A model generated the notes under the pieces. That model saw nothing but the letters and a program-made list of their open reading frames with translations, did not search any database and had not been told where the DNA came from. Source: Alphaproteobacteria bacterium (GTDB lineage Bacteria; Pseudomonadota; Alphaproteobacteria; RS24). Taken from it: a DNA stretch of 6,443 nt. Positions 1-6,054 of this stretch are shown piece after piece. Made by a program: the position numbers and the translations under genes. The stretch's first letter is position 1; each line of letters begins with the position of its first letter. Location: NCBI GenBank assembly GCA_022428185.1, contig JAKMCZ010000224.1:1-6443 (forward strand), in the 5' to 3' direction.

Positions 1-3000
1 ATAGCGGATTGACCAGCACATTGGCCTGCCCCGCCTCACCCGAAACACGGTAGCCAATACCGAGAATACCCTCGCCCTGACGGCCCGACAGCAGTCGCCC
101 GACAATTGGAATTTTGCCGAAGAATGAGTTGAGCGTGTAGGCCGGAACAACCGTGCCACCAAAATCAACATCGCCCGAGCCAATATCATAATCACCCTGC
201 AAGGTTATGCCGACGGCTGCCCCATGCATGCGCCCTTTGGCTATTGTCAAACGGCCTTCACCAAATGAAAAGTTGCCTTGAGCTTTATCGAATTTTATGC
301 CGTCCCCCGACAGCGTGTCGGAGATACCGCGCAATGAGGCCAGCGACACAATCGAGGCCAAAACAGGCACATTGCGGGCGCGGAAACTGGTCATAATCAC
401 ACGCCCGTTCATCGAGCGGGTTTTGCCATTATAGTTTTGTCCGACATCATAAAGATTGCCCTGCACCGCCAATGAGCCGCCATAAAGTTCGTCAACCCAG
501 TTAAACATGCGGAATAAATTTCCGGCTCGGTCAGTCTGGATAAAGAATTTGCGTCGAAAAACCGTGTCGCGTTCAATATCAGCCAACAAATCCGAGCCAT
601 CGCTGAAGACACCCTGCAGCGACATTTTTTCGTGTAGGCCTTTTTCCCTCAGCAAGCGCAAGCGCACTTGGTTCATGCTTACATTATTTGCCCCGACAAG
701 CTGCTCAGCCTGCACTTCAACAACAGCTTCATCGCCCAAAAACGGCAAAAAGGCGAAAGGCGAAGGCTTTAACTTTACCTCACGATTGCCGCCATAAAAA
801 AGCCGACTGACATCAAGACGGTCAGCGGTCAGCGCGACCATTCTTTTGTCTTCGACAGTTTCAATCTTGACCTCAACATTGCTGTCACGCCCCAGCGAAG
901 CTGGCGACATTTTGAAGTCTGTCATTATCGGGCCATCAAGCTGCATAGCAACGCGCAGCGGTTCTTGACCGGGCAGATCGAGCCGCGCGCGAATTTCATC
1001 AATTTTCCCGTCATCACCATTTTCAACCACCGCGCCGATGCTGGCGGGACTGTCCTTCGGCTTTTCAAACGCCAGCGGGTGCAGGGCAAATTTAGCCGGT
1101 TTCAAATCGGCAAACAGGCGATAATTATCCGGCTTAACAATCGGGCCATTTATCAAAAGGTTGATATGCGGGTCGCCGGTCAACCGCGTTGCCGCCCAGC
1201 CAAAATCCAAATCAGCAATATCTTGCGGTGTGAAAAAGCCATGCACCGCCATTTGCGCGTCTTTGGCGCGTTCAGCCCCAAATGGCTGCTTCCAGGCAAA
1301 TCCACCTTCTACGCCATTGGCCTCAATCCGACCGAAAGCGTCGAGACCGTCATTATTAACCGAGACATAGCCACGAGCATTGCCAAGTGCGAAATTACCG
1401 AGCTTGCCCGACACATCAAGATTGCGGGTTTGTGCATCAACCTGAAAGCGCAAGGGGCGTTCTTTCGGCGGCGCAAATATGGGAATATTCAACGCCACCT
1501 CAGCGCGAACGTCACCCTGCAGCCGCTCAAAATCAAAATCAATTCGGCGCAAAGCCTGCAATGGCGGTCGGTTAATGGCGCGCAAAATATCGCGCGTCAC
1601 GCCGCTTCCGGAAAAATCAATATCAACCGGTTGCAGACGGTCGCGATAATTAGGTGTGAAGAAGCGAACTTTCTCGACCTCTAAGACTGACTTGTCACCG
1701 CTGCTTGCCGGAAGCTGAATAAAGCCGCCAGTGCCGCGCACCTCCATTGACGAGCCGCGAAAGAAAAGCCGCGCGTCGGTTTTCTGCAATTTCGGCATGC
1801 CGGCGAGATAACGCACACCCAAATCCACAAAATCCAAATCCAGCAGCATGGCATCTTCGCGCATCGGCTCGCCTTTCTTGCGCGCCACCAAATCTTTCAG
1901 ACTGGCATTGATAGACAGCGATCCGCCGCGCAAAGCGCCGCCGCGCAAATTACGTTCCACCCATTTACGCCCATTTGGCGAAATCGTCAGAGGCCATAGC
2001 GTCTCCGTCCCTGCGCGTGTCATCGCGCCGAAATCGGCAGTGATGTCGAAATACGGATTGCGCTCATTCAGCGTAATTACGCCGGCGGCAGTCGCACCGC
2101 CGAAATCATGCTTTAGTTTCAGCGCGTCAATTTCAATCGCATCAGCGACCAAATCATAAACGCCGTTTAATTTAGCTTGCGAAATATTCAGCGTTTGCTT
2201 GAACAAACCCGGCAAATCAATGCGCGCGCCATTGCCTTCAAAAGCAAAGCGCACCGCCGAAAGTCGATTGGCGCGATTTTGCTCATAACTGGCTTGGCCG
2301 CTTACCTGCCCTGCCACACCGGATATATTGAAGCGCGCATCGCGCATGGAAATTTGCCGAGCGTTAAAATCTATCTCGGCCCCGACAACAAATTCGCGTA
2401 TCTCGGCGCGTGCTGCCGTGAACTGCACCATTCCCGGCTCAACAAATAAATCAATCGTCCCCTGTTTGGGCAAACCGCCAACAGCGAAATTGATATTCAT
2501 CATTGCCGTGACCGGAAGCTGGATGCTCCTCAAAGGGGCTAAGAGATTGCTGAAGCGACCAATATCGCGCGGGTCCAATCGGCTCAGCGCAATCTCAGCC
2601 TGCCCGCTGCCATCAGTGCCGATTTCTGCCGTGCCGACAATCGAACTGATTTTATCCTGCAAGCCATATTCAATATCGACCGAGGCAGTTAGCCGATTGC
2701 CCTTGCGCAACATCAAAAGATGCGAGCCGTTTGACACGGCTTCATCGTTTAATTTGACGCGAATGTCACGCACCGCAATTTCAGAAACATATTGCAGCGC
2801 GCTAACTTGCGCGCCGCCCGACGGCACAAACAAACCGGCAGCCGCAGGCAAGTCATTAATGCGCGATGGCATCAGCGTCAGGCGTTCGGCAATCGCTTTT
2901 GATAGCGCGATGCGACCATCATTCCAAAAAGCCGGGCCACTTAATTCGATATAAATATCTTCAGCCAAAAGACCCGCATTGGCGGCTTCACGAATACGCA

Positions 3001-3226
3001 AGGTGCCGATCGACAAGGCAAAGAAATTATTTTCAGAAGACCAGCCGAGACGAGGTTTTTTTATGTCGACCGAACCTTCGGGTACCAAGGTCGTGAACAC
3101 GGCACTGAGCGGTTGCGCCAATAGGCCTAAAGGCAAGCCAACGGCGCGAACCATGCCGACCAAAAGCACGGCTATTAATGCCAGCAGGATTATGCTTCCT
3201 GAAATAATCCGCAGCAAACGCTTCAT
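1..3226 (-). CDS. AsmA-like / DUF3971 (YhdP-type) envelope protein, C-terminus cut by window edge
   Basis: This is a continuous reading frame of about 1075 codons without a stop, running off the left edge. By family (AsmA, TamB, YhdP), such proteins are anchored in the inner membrane and span the periplasm as a beta-rich groove that carries phospholipid towards the outer membrane. Residues 1-6 are basic (MKRLLR) and a hydrophobic segment at about 7-26 forms the anchor; the rest should be periplasmic. Around residues 411-428 lies the DUF3971 hallmark, with WPLTISP followed by WVERNLRGG. The AsmA-like C-terminal region spans about 920-1075 and includes GTVVPAYTLNS, a GKIPIVGRLL segment, GEGILGIGYRVSG and a final VNPL. 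Related proteins usually end a few tens of residues after that motif, so little is missing. The start is the first ATG after an in-frame TAA; AGGG lies 7 bases upstream. It is transcribed divergently from bcp. The exact lipid cargo is not readable from sequence, and YhdP versus another AsmA subfamily is less certain than the superfamily. Confidence 0.9.
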   Translation of the reverse strand, partial: MKRLLRIISGSIILLALIAVLLVGMVRAVGLPLGLLAQPLSAVFTTLVPEGSVDIKKPRLGWSSENNFFALSIGTLRIREAANAGLLAEDIYIELSGPAFWNDGRIALSKAIAERLTLMPSRINDLPAAAGLFVPSGGAQVSALQYVSEIAVRDIRVKLNDEAVSNGSHLLMLRKGNRLTASVDIEYGLQDKISSIVGTAEIGTDGSGQAEIALSRLDPRDIGRFSNLLAPLRSIQLPVTAMMNINFAVGGLPKQGTIDLFVEPGMVQFTAARAEIREFVVGAEIDFNARQISMRDARFNISGVAGQVSGQASYEQNRANRLSAVRFAFEGNGARIDLPGLFKQTLNISQAKLNGVYDLVADAIEIDALKLKHDFGGATAAGVITLNERNPYFDITADFGAMTRAGTETLWPLTISPNGRKWVERNLRGGALRGGSLSINASLKDLVARKKGEPMREDAMLLDLDFVDLGVRYLAGMPKLQKTDARLFFRGSSMEVRGTGGFIQLPASSGDKSVLEVEKVRFFTPNYRDRLQPVDIDFSGSGVTRDILRAINRPPLQALRRIDFDFERLQGDVRAEVALNIPIFAPPKERPLRFQVDAQTRNLDVSGKLGNFALGNARGYVSVNNDGLDAFGRIEANGVEGGFAWKQPFGAERAKDAQMAVHGFFTPQDIADLDFGWAATRLTGDPHINLLINGPIVKPDNYRLFADLKPAKFALHPLAFEKPKDSPASIGAVVENGDDGKIDEIRARLDLPGQEPLRVAMQLDGPIMTDFKMSPASLGRDSNVEVKIETVEDKRMVALTADRLDVSRLFYGGNREVKLKPSPFAFLPFLGDEAVVEVQAEQLVGANNVSMNQVRLRLLREKGLHEKMSLQGVFSDGSDLLADIERDTVFRRKFFIQTDRAGNLFRMFNWVDELYGGSLAVQGNLYDVGQNYNGKTRSMNGRVIMTSFRARNVPVLASIVSLASLRGISDTLSGDGIKFDKAQGNFSFGEGRLTIAKGRMHGAAVGITLQGDYDIGSGDVDFGGTVVPAYTLNSFFGKIPIVGRLLSGRQGEGILGIGYRVSGEAGQANVLVNPL

Positions 3227-3269
3227 TAAAAGACCCTGTATTTCCCCTGCTTATTGTGTGGCCGGCGAA

Positions 3270-3284
3270 CTTGACAAAATCAAG
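3270..3284. repeat. Short inverted repeat CTTGA-N5-TCAAG over the bcp -35 region
   Basis: The 15 bases form two perfect 5-base arms, CTTGA and TCAAG, around the centre CAAAA. The left arm contains most of the TTGACA hexamer proposed as the -35 of bcp, and the opposite strand carries the TTGTCA proposed for the divergent gene. The symmetry and placement fit a dimeric regulator's operator controlling one or both genes. Arms of five bases also occur by chance, and I cannot match this to a named regulator. Confidence 0.3.
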
Positions 3285-3349
3285 GCGATGACCAAATTTA
3301 CCCGTGATTGTTTATGCCAGAGTCTCAACTCCGGCGCATCTCTATTATC

Positions 3350-3353
3350 GGAG
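3350..3353 (+). promoter_or_regulatory. Ribosome binding site of bcp
   Basis: GGAG lies 5 bases before the ATG at 3359. It fixes that ATG as the start, rather than the upstream in-frame ATG at 3308, which would add 17 residues not typical of the family and has no comparable site. Confidence 0.7.
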
Positions 3354-3358
3354 CTACT

Positions 3359-3829
3359 ATGCCCAAAGACCTTAAAATCGGCGATGCCGCACCTTCATTC
3401 TCGCTTCCCGCCAATGGCGGGCGCACCGTCAATTTGACAGATTTTGCCAAACGCAAACTGGTGATTTACTTTTATCCGAAAGACAATACACCGGGCTGCA
3501 CAACTGAAGCGATTGACTTTACCGCTGCCATTAAAGATTTCGACAAAGCCAATACCGATATTGTCGGCGTATCGGCGGACAGCGTGAAGAAACACGAAAA
3601 CTTTATCGACAAGCATGGCCTCGCCATCACTTTACTATCCGATGAAGACCAAAAAATGCTTAATGCCTATGGCGTATGGGTTGAAAAAAACATGTATGGG
3701 CGCAAATTTATGGGCATTGAACGCGCCACCTATCTGATTGGCACGGACGGCAAAATCGAGCAGATTTGGCGCAAAGTGAAAGTAAAAGACCATGTTGAGG
3801 CCGTTTTGGAGGCCGCGCGTGGCAGCTAA
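3359..3829 (+). CDS. bcp: Thioredoxin-dependent peroxiredoxin, BCP/PrxQ family, single-cysteine type
   Basis: This 156-residue protein has the usual length of bacterioferritin comigratory protein, a cytoplasmic peroxiredoxin that reduces hydrogen peroxide and organic hydroperoxides. The thioredoxin-fold core opens with the family-typical GDAAPSFSLP (residues 8-17). The active-site loop reads YPKDNTPGCTTEA, with Pro40, Thr44 and the peroxidatic Cys47 in the P-x3-T-x2-C pattern; Arg122 in GIERATYLIG is the likely active-site arginine. Cys47 is the only cysteine. The position five residues later, where E. coli BCP has its resolving cysteine, is Ile52, so regeneration must use an external thiol. 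This 1-Cys variant is, as far as I recall, common among alphaproteobacterial homologues. There is no signal peptide. The gene heads the plus-strand series and its last codons contain the ribosome binding site and start of the DUF455 gene. Family assignment is firm; substrate preference is not shown. Confidence 0.95.
   Translation: MPKDLKIGDAAPSFSLPANGGRTVNLTDFAKRKLVIYFYPKDNTPGCTTEAIDFTAAIKDFDKANTDIVGVSADSVKKHENFIDKHGLAITLLSDEDQKMLNAYGVWVEKNMYGRKFMGIERATYLIGTDGKIEQIWRKVKVKDHVEAVLEAARGS
3808..3812 (+). promoter_or_regulatory. Ribosome binding site inside bcp that sets the DUF455 start
   Basis: A full-strength GGAGG lies within the last codons of bcp and is followed after 6 bases by GTG at 3819. 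This site decides the start of the downstream gene: the ATG at 3792 lies upstream of it, and the ATG at 3864 has no Shine-Dalgarno sequence. Confidence 0.8.
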
Positions 3830-4622
3830 GCCCACCCTGACCGCCGCGTGCCGCAGCGTCTTAATGACACCGGACTCACGCGCCAAAGCCAGCGTGGCGC
3901 GACAAGTGGCGGAGGATTGGCGTCTGGGCAAATTGCAACGCGATATAAGCGCTCCGACCGACTGGCCGGAGCGTCCGGCGCGTCCGCCGAAACCCGAATT
4001 GCTGCCACCGCGCAAGATGCCAAAACGCAAAATCAGCGGGCCGACCGGACGCAAAGCGCAATTACATGCGCTGGCGCATATTGAGCTTAACGCGATAGAT
4101 TTGGCTTTTGACCTTGTCGGTCGTTTTGTTGATGCGCCACTGGAAGATGATTTCATCAATGATTGGATACAAGTCGGCGCTGATGAAGCGCGCCACTTTC
4201 TGATGTTGGCCGACCGATTGAACGAATTTGACATGCATTACGGCGATTTACCGGCGCATGACGGGCTTTGGCAGGCCGCTTTTGATACTCGCAACGACTT
4301 AATGGCGCGCCTATCGGTCGTGCCTCTGGTGTTGGAAGCGCGCGGTCTTGATGTTACGCCGACCATGATGGAAAAATTCAGCCGCGCCGGTGACGAAAAA
4401 AGCGCAAAAATGCTGGCGATTATCTTTGAAGACGAAAAAACCCATGTTTTTGCAGGCAGCAAATGGTTTATGCGCCTATGCAAAGACCAAAACCTTGACC
4501 CGGCGCGCTGTTTTCGTGACCAATTAGAGCAGCATTTTGGCGGTGCCCTGAAACCGCCATTCAACGTCGCAGCCCGCGATGAAGCAGGGTTACCGCGCCA
4601 TTTTTACGCCGAAACAGGTTAA
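3819..4622 (+). CDS. DUF455 family ferritin-like (putative di-iron) protein, GTG start
   Basis: The 267-residue product matches the DUF455 family, part of the ferritin-like superfamily that also includes the tRNA hydroxylase MiaE. Its biochemical role is not established to my knowledge. The N-terminal part (about 6-45) is helical and is followed by a Pro/Arg/Lys-rich linker at 46-75. The four-helix core carries candidate iron ligands in the canonical order: Glu89 (AHIELNAIDLA), Glu123 and His126 (DEARHF), Glu173 (PLVLEARGLDVTP), and Glu206 with His209 (EDEKTHV). All six residues of a carboxylate-bridged di-iron site are thus present, so an oxidase, hydroxylase or iron-handling activity is plausible. 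No signal peptide or membrane segment is visible, so it is probably cytoplasmic. It overlaps the end of bcp by 11 bases, which implies translational coupling. The GTG start is chosen from the strong GGAGG site 6 bases upstream. Confidence 0.88.
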   Translation: MAAKPTLTAACRSVLMTPDSRAKASVARQVAEDWRLGKLQRDISAPTDWPERPARPPKPELLPPRKMPKRKISGPTGRKAQLHALAHIELNAIDLAFDLVGRFVDAPLEDDFINDWIQVGADEARHFLMLADRLNEFDMHYGDLPAHDGLWQAAFDTRNDLMARLSVVPLVLEARGLDVTPTMMEKFSRAGDEKSAKMLAIIFEDEKTHVFAGSKWFMRLCKDQNLDPARCFRDQLEQHFGGALKPPFNVAARDEAGLPRHFYAETG

Positions 4623-4630
4623 AGCGCCAA

Positions 4631-4646
4631 AAACCAAAATTGGTTT
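4631..4646. repeat. AT-rich palindrome AAACCAA-AA-TTGGTTT
   Basis: Seven bases are perfectly mirrored around a two-base centre, just after the DUF455 stop codon. The arms hold only two G:C pairs each, the loop would be too tight for a stable hairpin, and no run of T follows. It therefore looks more like a protein-binding palindrome than a terminator. It abuts the CtrA-like motif and lies 70 bases before the M23 start codon. Confidence 0.4.
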
Positions 4647-4659
4647 AACCGCAAGTAAA
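4645..4659 (+). promoter_or_regulatory. CtrA-like motif TTAA-N7-TAAA upstream of the M23 gene
   Basis: CtrA, the alphaproteobacterial cell-cycle response regulator, recognises TTAA-N7-TTAA. Here TTAA is followed by exactly 7 bases and then TAAA, one mismatch in the second half site. It lies directly before the candidate -35 of the M23-bactofilin unit, a position compatible with activation. A one-mismatch match in AT-rich DNA can arise by chance, so this is a suggestion only. Confidence 0.25.
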
Positions 4660-4661
4660 CA

Positions 4662-4692
4662 TTGCAAATATCTTTCATTTTTGACATATAAC
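4662..4692 (+). promoter_or_regulatory. Candidate promoter for the M23-bactofilin unit
   Basis: TTGCAA (4662-4667) and TATAAC (4687-4692) resemble -35 and -10 hexamers with a long 19-base spacer. The start of transcription would fall about 18 bases before the ATG at 4717. The 94-base gap is visibly more AT-rich than the flanking genes, as expected for a promoter. The perfect TTGACA at 4681-4686 is an alternative -35, but no convincing -10 follows it. Read-through from bcp-DUF455 is also possible, because no terminator is visible. Confidence 0.35.
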
Positions 4693-4716
4693 AGTTTGGA
4701 ATCTGGGAAAAGGTTC

Positions 4717-6054
4717 ATGAACAATTTGAAAGAAAAGCTCCGCGAGATTTTCGCTGAACGCCAAATCTATGTTCGCAAGAACGGAAGCGTCACTTTTGTG
4801 CCGCTTTCGACGCGCTCATTTATTGTTCTCGCCATGCTTTTTGTCATGGTCGCCGGTTGGGTCGGCTATGCGTCCGTGCATGTGATTTTCAACAATGGCC
4901 TCGGCGCAAAACGCGAACAAGAAGTGCGCGAAATGCAGTTGGCTTATGAAAACGAACTGAACAAATTGCGTCTATCCTATGATGATTTGAACGCGCAGCT
5001 TGTCTTGACCCGCGACTGGTTTGCCGAAACCACTGATAATCTGGAAAAACGCCATAATGACCTGACGCTGGTATTTGATCAGCATGCAGCCGTCTCGGAC
5101 GAATTGCGCAAAATGCAGGTTTCATTCTCGTCGATTGCCAAATCCAATCAACGCAATTTGAACAAAACCGAATTGGTAGCGCGCTCGCGCACTGGCGACG
5201 TTGTTTTGCTGGAAAGCCGCGCCGTCGCGTCGGTAAAATCGGTTAAAGAAATCGTTTTGACCCGCAACCAGCCTTTGGTGAAGCCTGACGAAGATATGAA
5301 TATGCCGCTTTTGACTGACGGCGTGTTTGGTCGCGTCGCATCGCTCGAATTACGCCAGAAAGACTTACTTGATGCCCTGGAAGAAAAAATTGACTTACGT
5401 ATTTCTGAGTTTGAGGCAGTAATATCGGGCACAGGCACGCTGGAGCCGGAAACTTTTATGGCACAAGTGCTGCCCGAAGATGAACGCGCCATTGGCGGCC
5501 CTTATATCCCTCTGGAAGCTGACAAGCCGGGCATTAATTCCGAACTGCATCGTCAGCTTTATCGCATTTCTTCTAATTTGGAGCGGTTGGAAAACCTCAG
5601 TACGGCGGTCACTAAAATTCCTTTATCGCTGCCGATACATGACTATCGCGTCACCAGCGGCTTTGGCCCGCGCCTCGACCCGTTCAAAAAACGTGCAGCT
5701 TTTCACGCCGGTGTTGATTTCGGCACGGCAACCGGCACGCCTGTTTATGCCACGCTGTCAGGCACTGTAACGCGCTCGGGTTATAAAGGCCCTTATGGTC
5801 TGGTGGTCGAGATTGACCACGGCAACGGCTTCCGCTCGCGCTACGGCCATTTGGCGCGCAGCCGCGTGCGTCGCGGTCAATCGGTCGAATTTCAGCAACA
5901 TATTGCCGACGCCGGTAATAGCGGCCGCAGCACCGGCCCGCATCTTCATTATGAAGTCTGGTATGAAGGCAAAGTGCGCGACCCGATTGCTTTTCTTGAT
6001 GCGGGCAAGCAGATTTTCAACATCGCTGAGACCATTTCTCAAGAGGAAAAATAA
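4717..6054 (+). CDS. Membrane-anchored M23 family metallopeptidase with coiled coil (bactofilin-linked)
   Basis: This 445-residue zinc peptidase should act in the periplasm and cut peptide cross-links of peptidoglycan. The order is a short cytoplasmic segment (1-34), one transmembrane helix at about 35-57, a charged coiled-coil region at about 64-150, a second helical stretch at about 205-270, a linker, and the peptidase domain at about 308-432. The domain opens with VTSGFGPRLDP. The LytM-type motifs are intact: His330 and Asp334 in HAGVDFG, His378 in RYGHL, and His409 and His411 in HLHYE. His330, Asp334 and His411 are the expected zinc ligands, so the enzyme is probably active. The start is the ATG at 4717, with GGGA 8 bases and AGG 3 bases upstream; the frame stays open back to an ATG at 4579, but that would add an unlikely tail overlapping the DUF455 gene. 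The stop overlaps the bactofilin start by one base. Layout and partner resemble LmdC-type enzymes described alongside bactofilins; that orthology is inferred. Confidence 0.93.
   Translation: MNNLKEKLREIFAERQIYVRKNGSVTFVPLSTRSFIVLAMLFVMVAGWVGYASVHVIFNNGLGAKREQEVREMQLAYENELNKLRLSYDDLNAQLVLTRDWFAETTDNLEKRHNDLTLVFDQHAAVSDELRKMQVSFSSIAKSNQRNLNKTELVARSRTGDVVLLESRAVASVKSVKEIVLTRNQPLVKPDEDMNMPLLTDGVFGRVASLELRQKDLLDALEEKIDLRISEFEAVISGTGTLEPETFMAQVLPEDERAIGGPYIPLEADKPGINSELHRQLYRISSNLERLENLSTAVTKIPLSLPIHDYRVTSGFGPRLDPFKKRAAFHAGVDFGTATGTPVYATLSGTVTRSGYKGPYGLVVEIDHGNGFRSRYGHLARSRVRRGQSVEFQQHIADAGNSGRSTGPHLHYEVWYEGKVRDPIAFLDAGKQIFNIAETISQEEK
6043..6046 (+). promoter_or_regulatory. Ribosome binding site of the bactofilin gene
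   Basis: GAGG within the last codons of the M23 gene lies 7 bases before the ATG at 6054, which is ideal spacing. Together with the TAATG stop-start overlap it supports translational coupling. Confidence 0.75.

Larger units (their letters stand above)
3227..3358. promoter_or_regulatory. Divergent intergenic region between the AsmA-like gene and bcp
   Basis: This 132-base gap must hold the promoters of both flanking genes, since they point away from each other. On the plus strand a perfect -35 hexamer TTGACA (3271-3276) is followed after 16 bases by a weak -10-like CAAATT (3293-3298). That would give a leader of roughly 50 bases before bcp. On the minus strand TTGTCA (3280-3275) with CAATAA 15 bases further on is a weak candidate for the AsmA-like gene. 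The -35 region lies inside a short inverted repeat, listed separately. Promoter assignment is inference from hexamers only. Confidence 0.4.

Noticed and set aside
507..797. 96-codon open frame on the plus strand
   Set aside because: Antisense to the well-conserved C-terminal part of the AsmA-like gene and without recognisable features.
965..1684. 239-codon open frame on the plus strand
   Set aside because: It lies entirely opposite the AsmA-like gene, whose reading frame is far longer and has recognisable family motifs. The plus-strand product has no recognisable domain, and I found no convincing ribosome binding site.
2328..2954. 208-codon open frame on the plus strand
   Set aside because: Antisense shadow of the AsmA-like gene; its Ser/Arg/Cys-rich composition is that of a non-coding frame.
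3792..3818. Upstream ATG as the DUF455 start
   Set aside because: It would add nine residues encoded in the wrong frame of bcp, with no ribosome binding site, while GTG at 3819 has GGAGG at 6 bases.
3635..4234. 199-codon open frame on the minus strand
   Set aside because: It runs opposite bcp and DUF455, both of which have family motifs and ribosome binding sites; the product is low-complexity and unrecognisable.
4631..4650. Intrinsic terminator after DUF455
   Set aside because: The hairpin would have weak A:T-rich arms, a two-base loop and no following T-run.
4681..4686. TTGACA as the -35 of the M23 promoter
   Set aside because: The hexamer is perfect, but at 16-18 bases downstream the sequence is TGGGAA-like and overlaps the ribosome binding region, so no -10 is credible.
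4579..4716. Upstream ATG as the M23 start
   Set aside because: It would overlap DUF455 by 44 bases and add 46 residues atypical of the family; the ATG at 4717 has purine-rich ribosome binding sequence and gives a normal short cytoplasmic head before the membrane helix.
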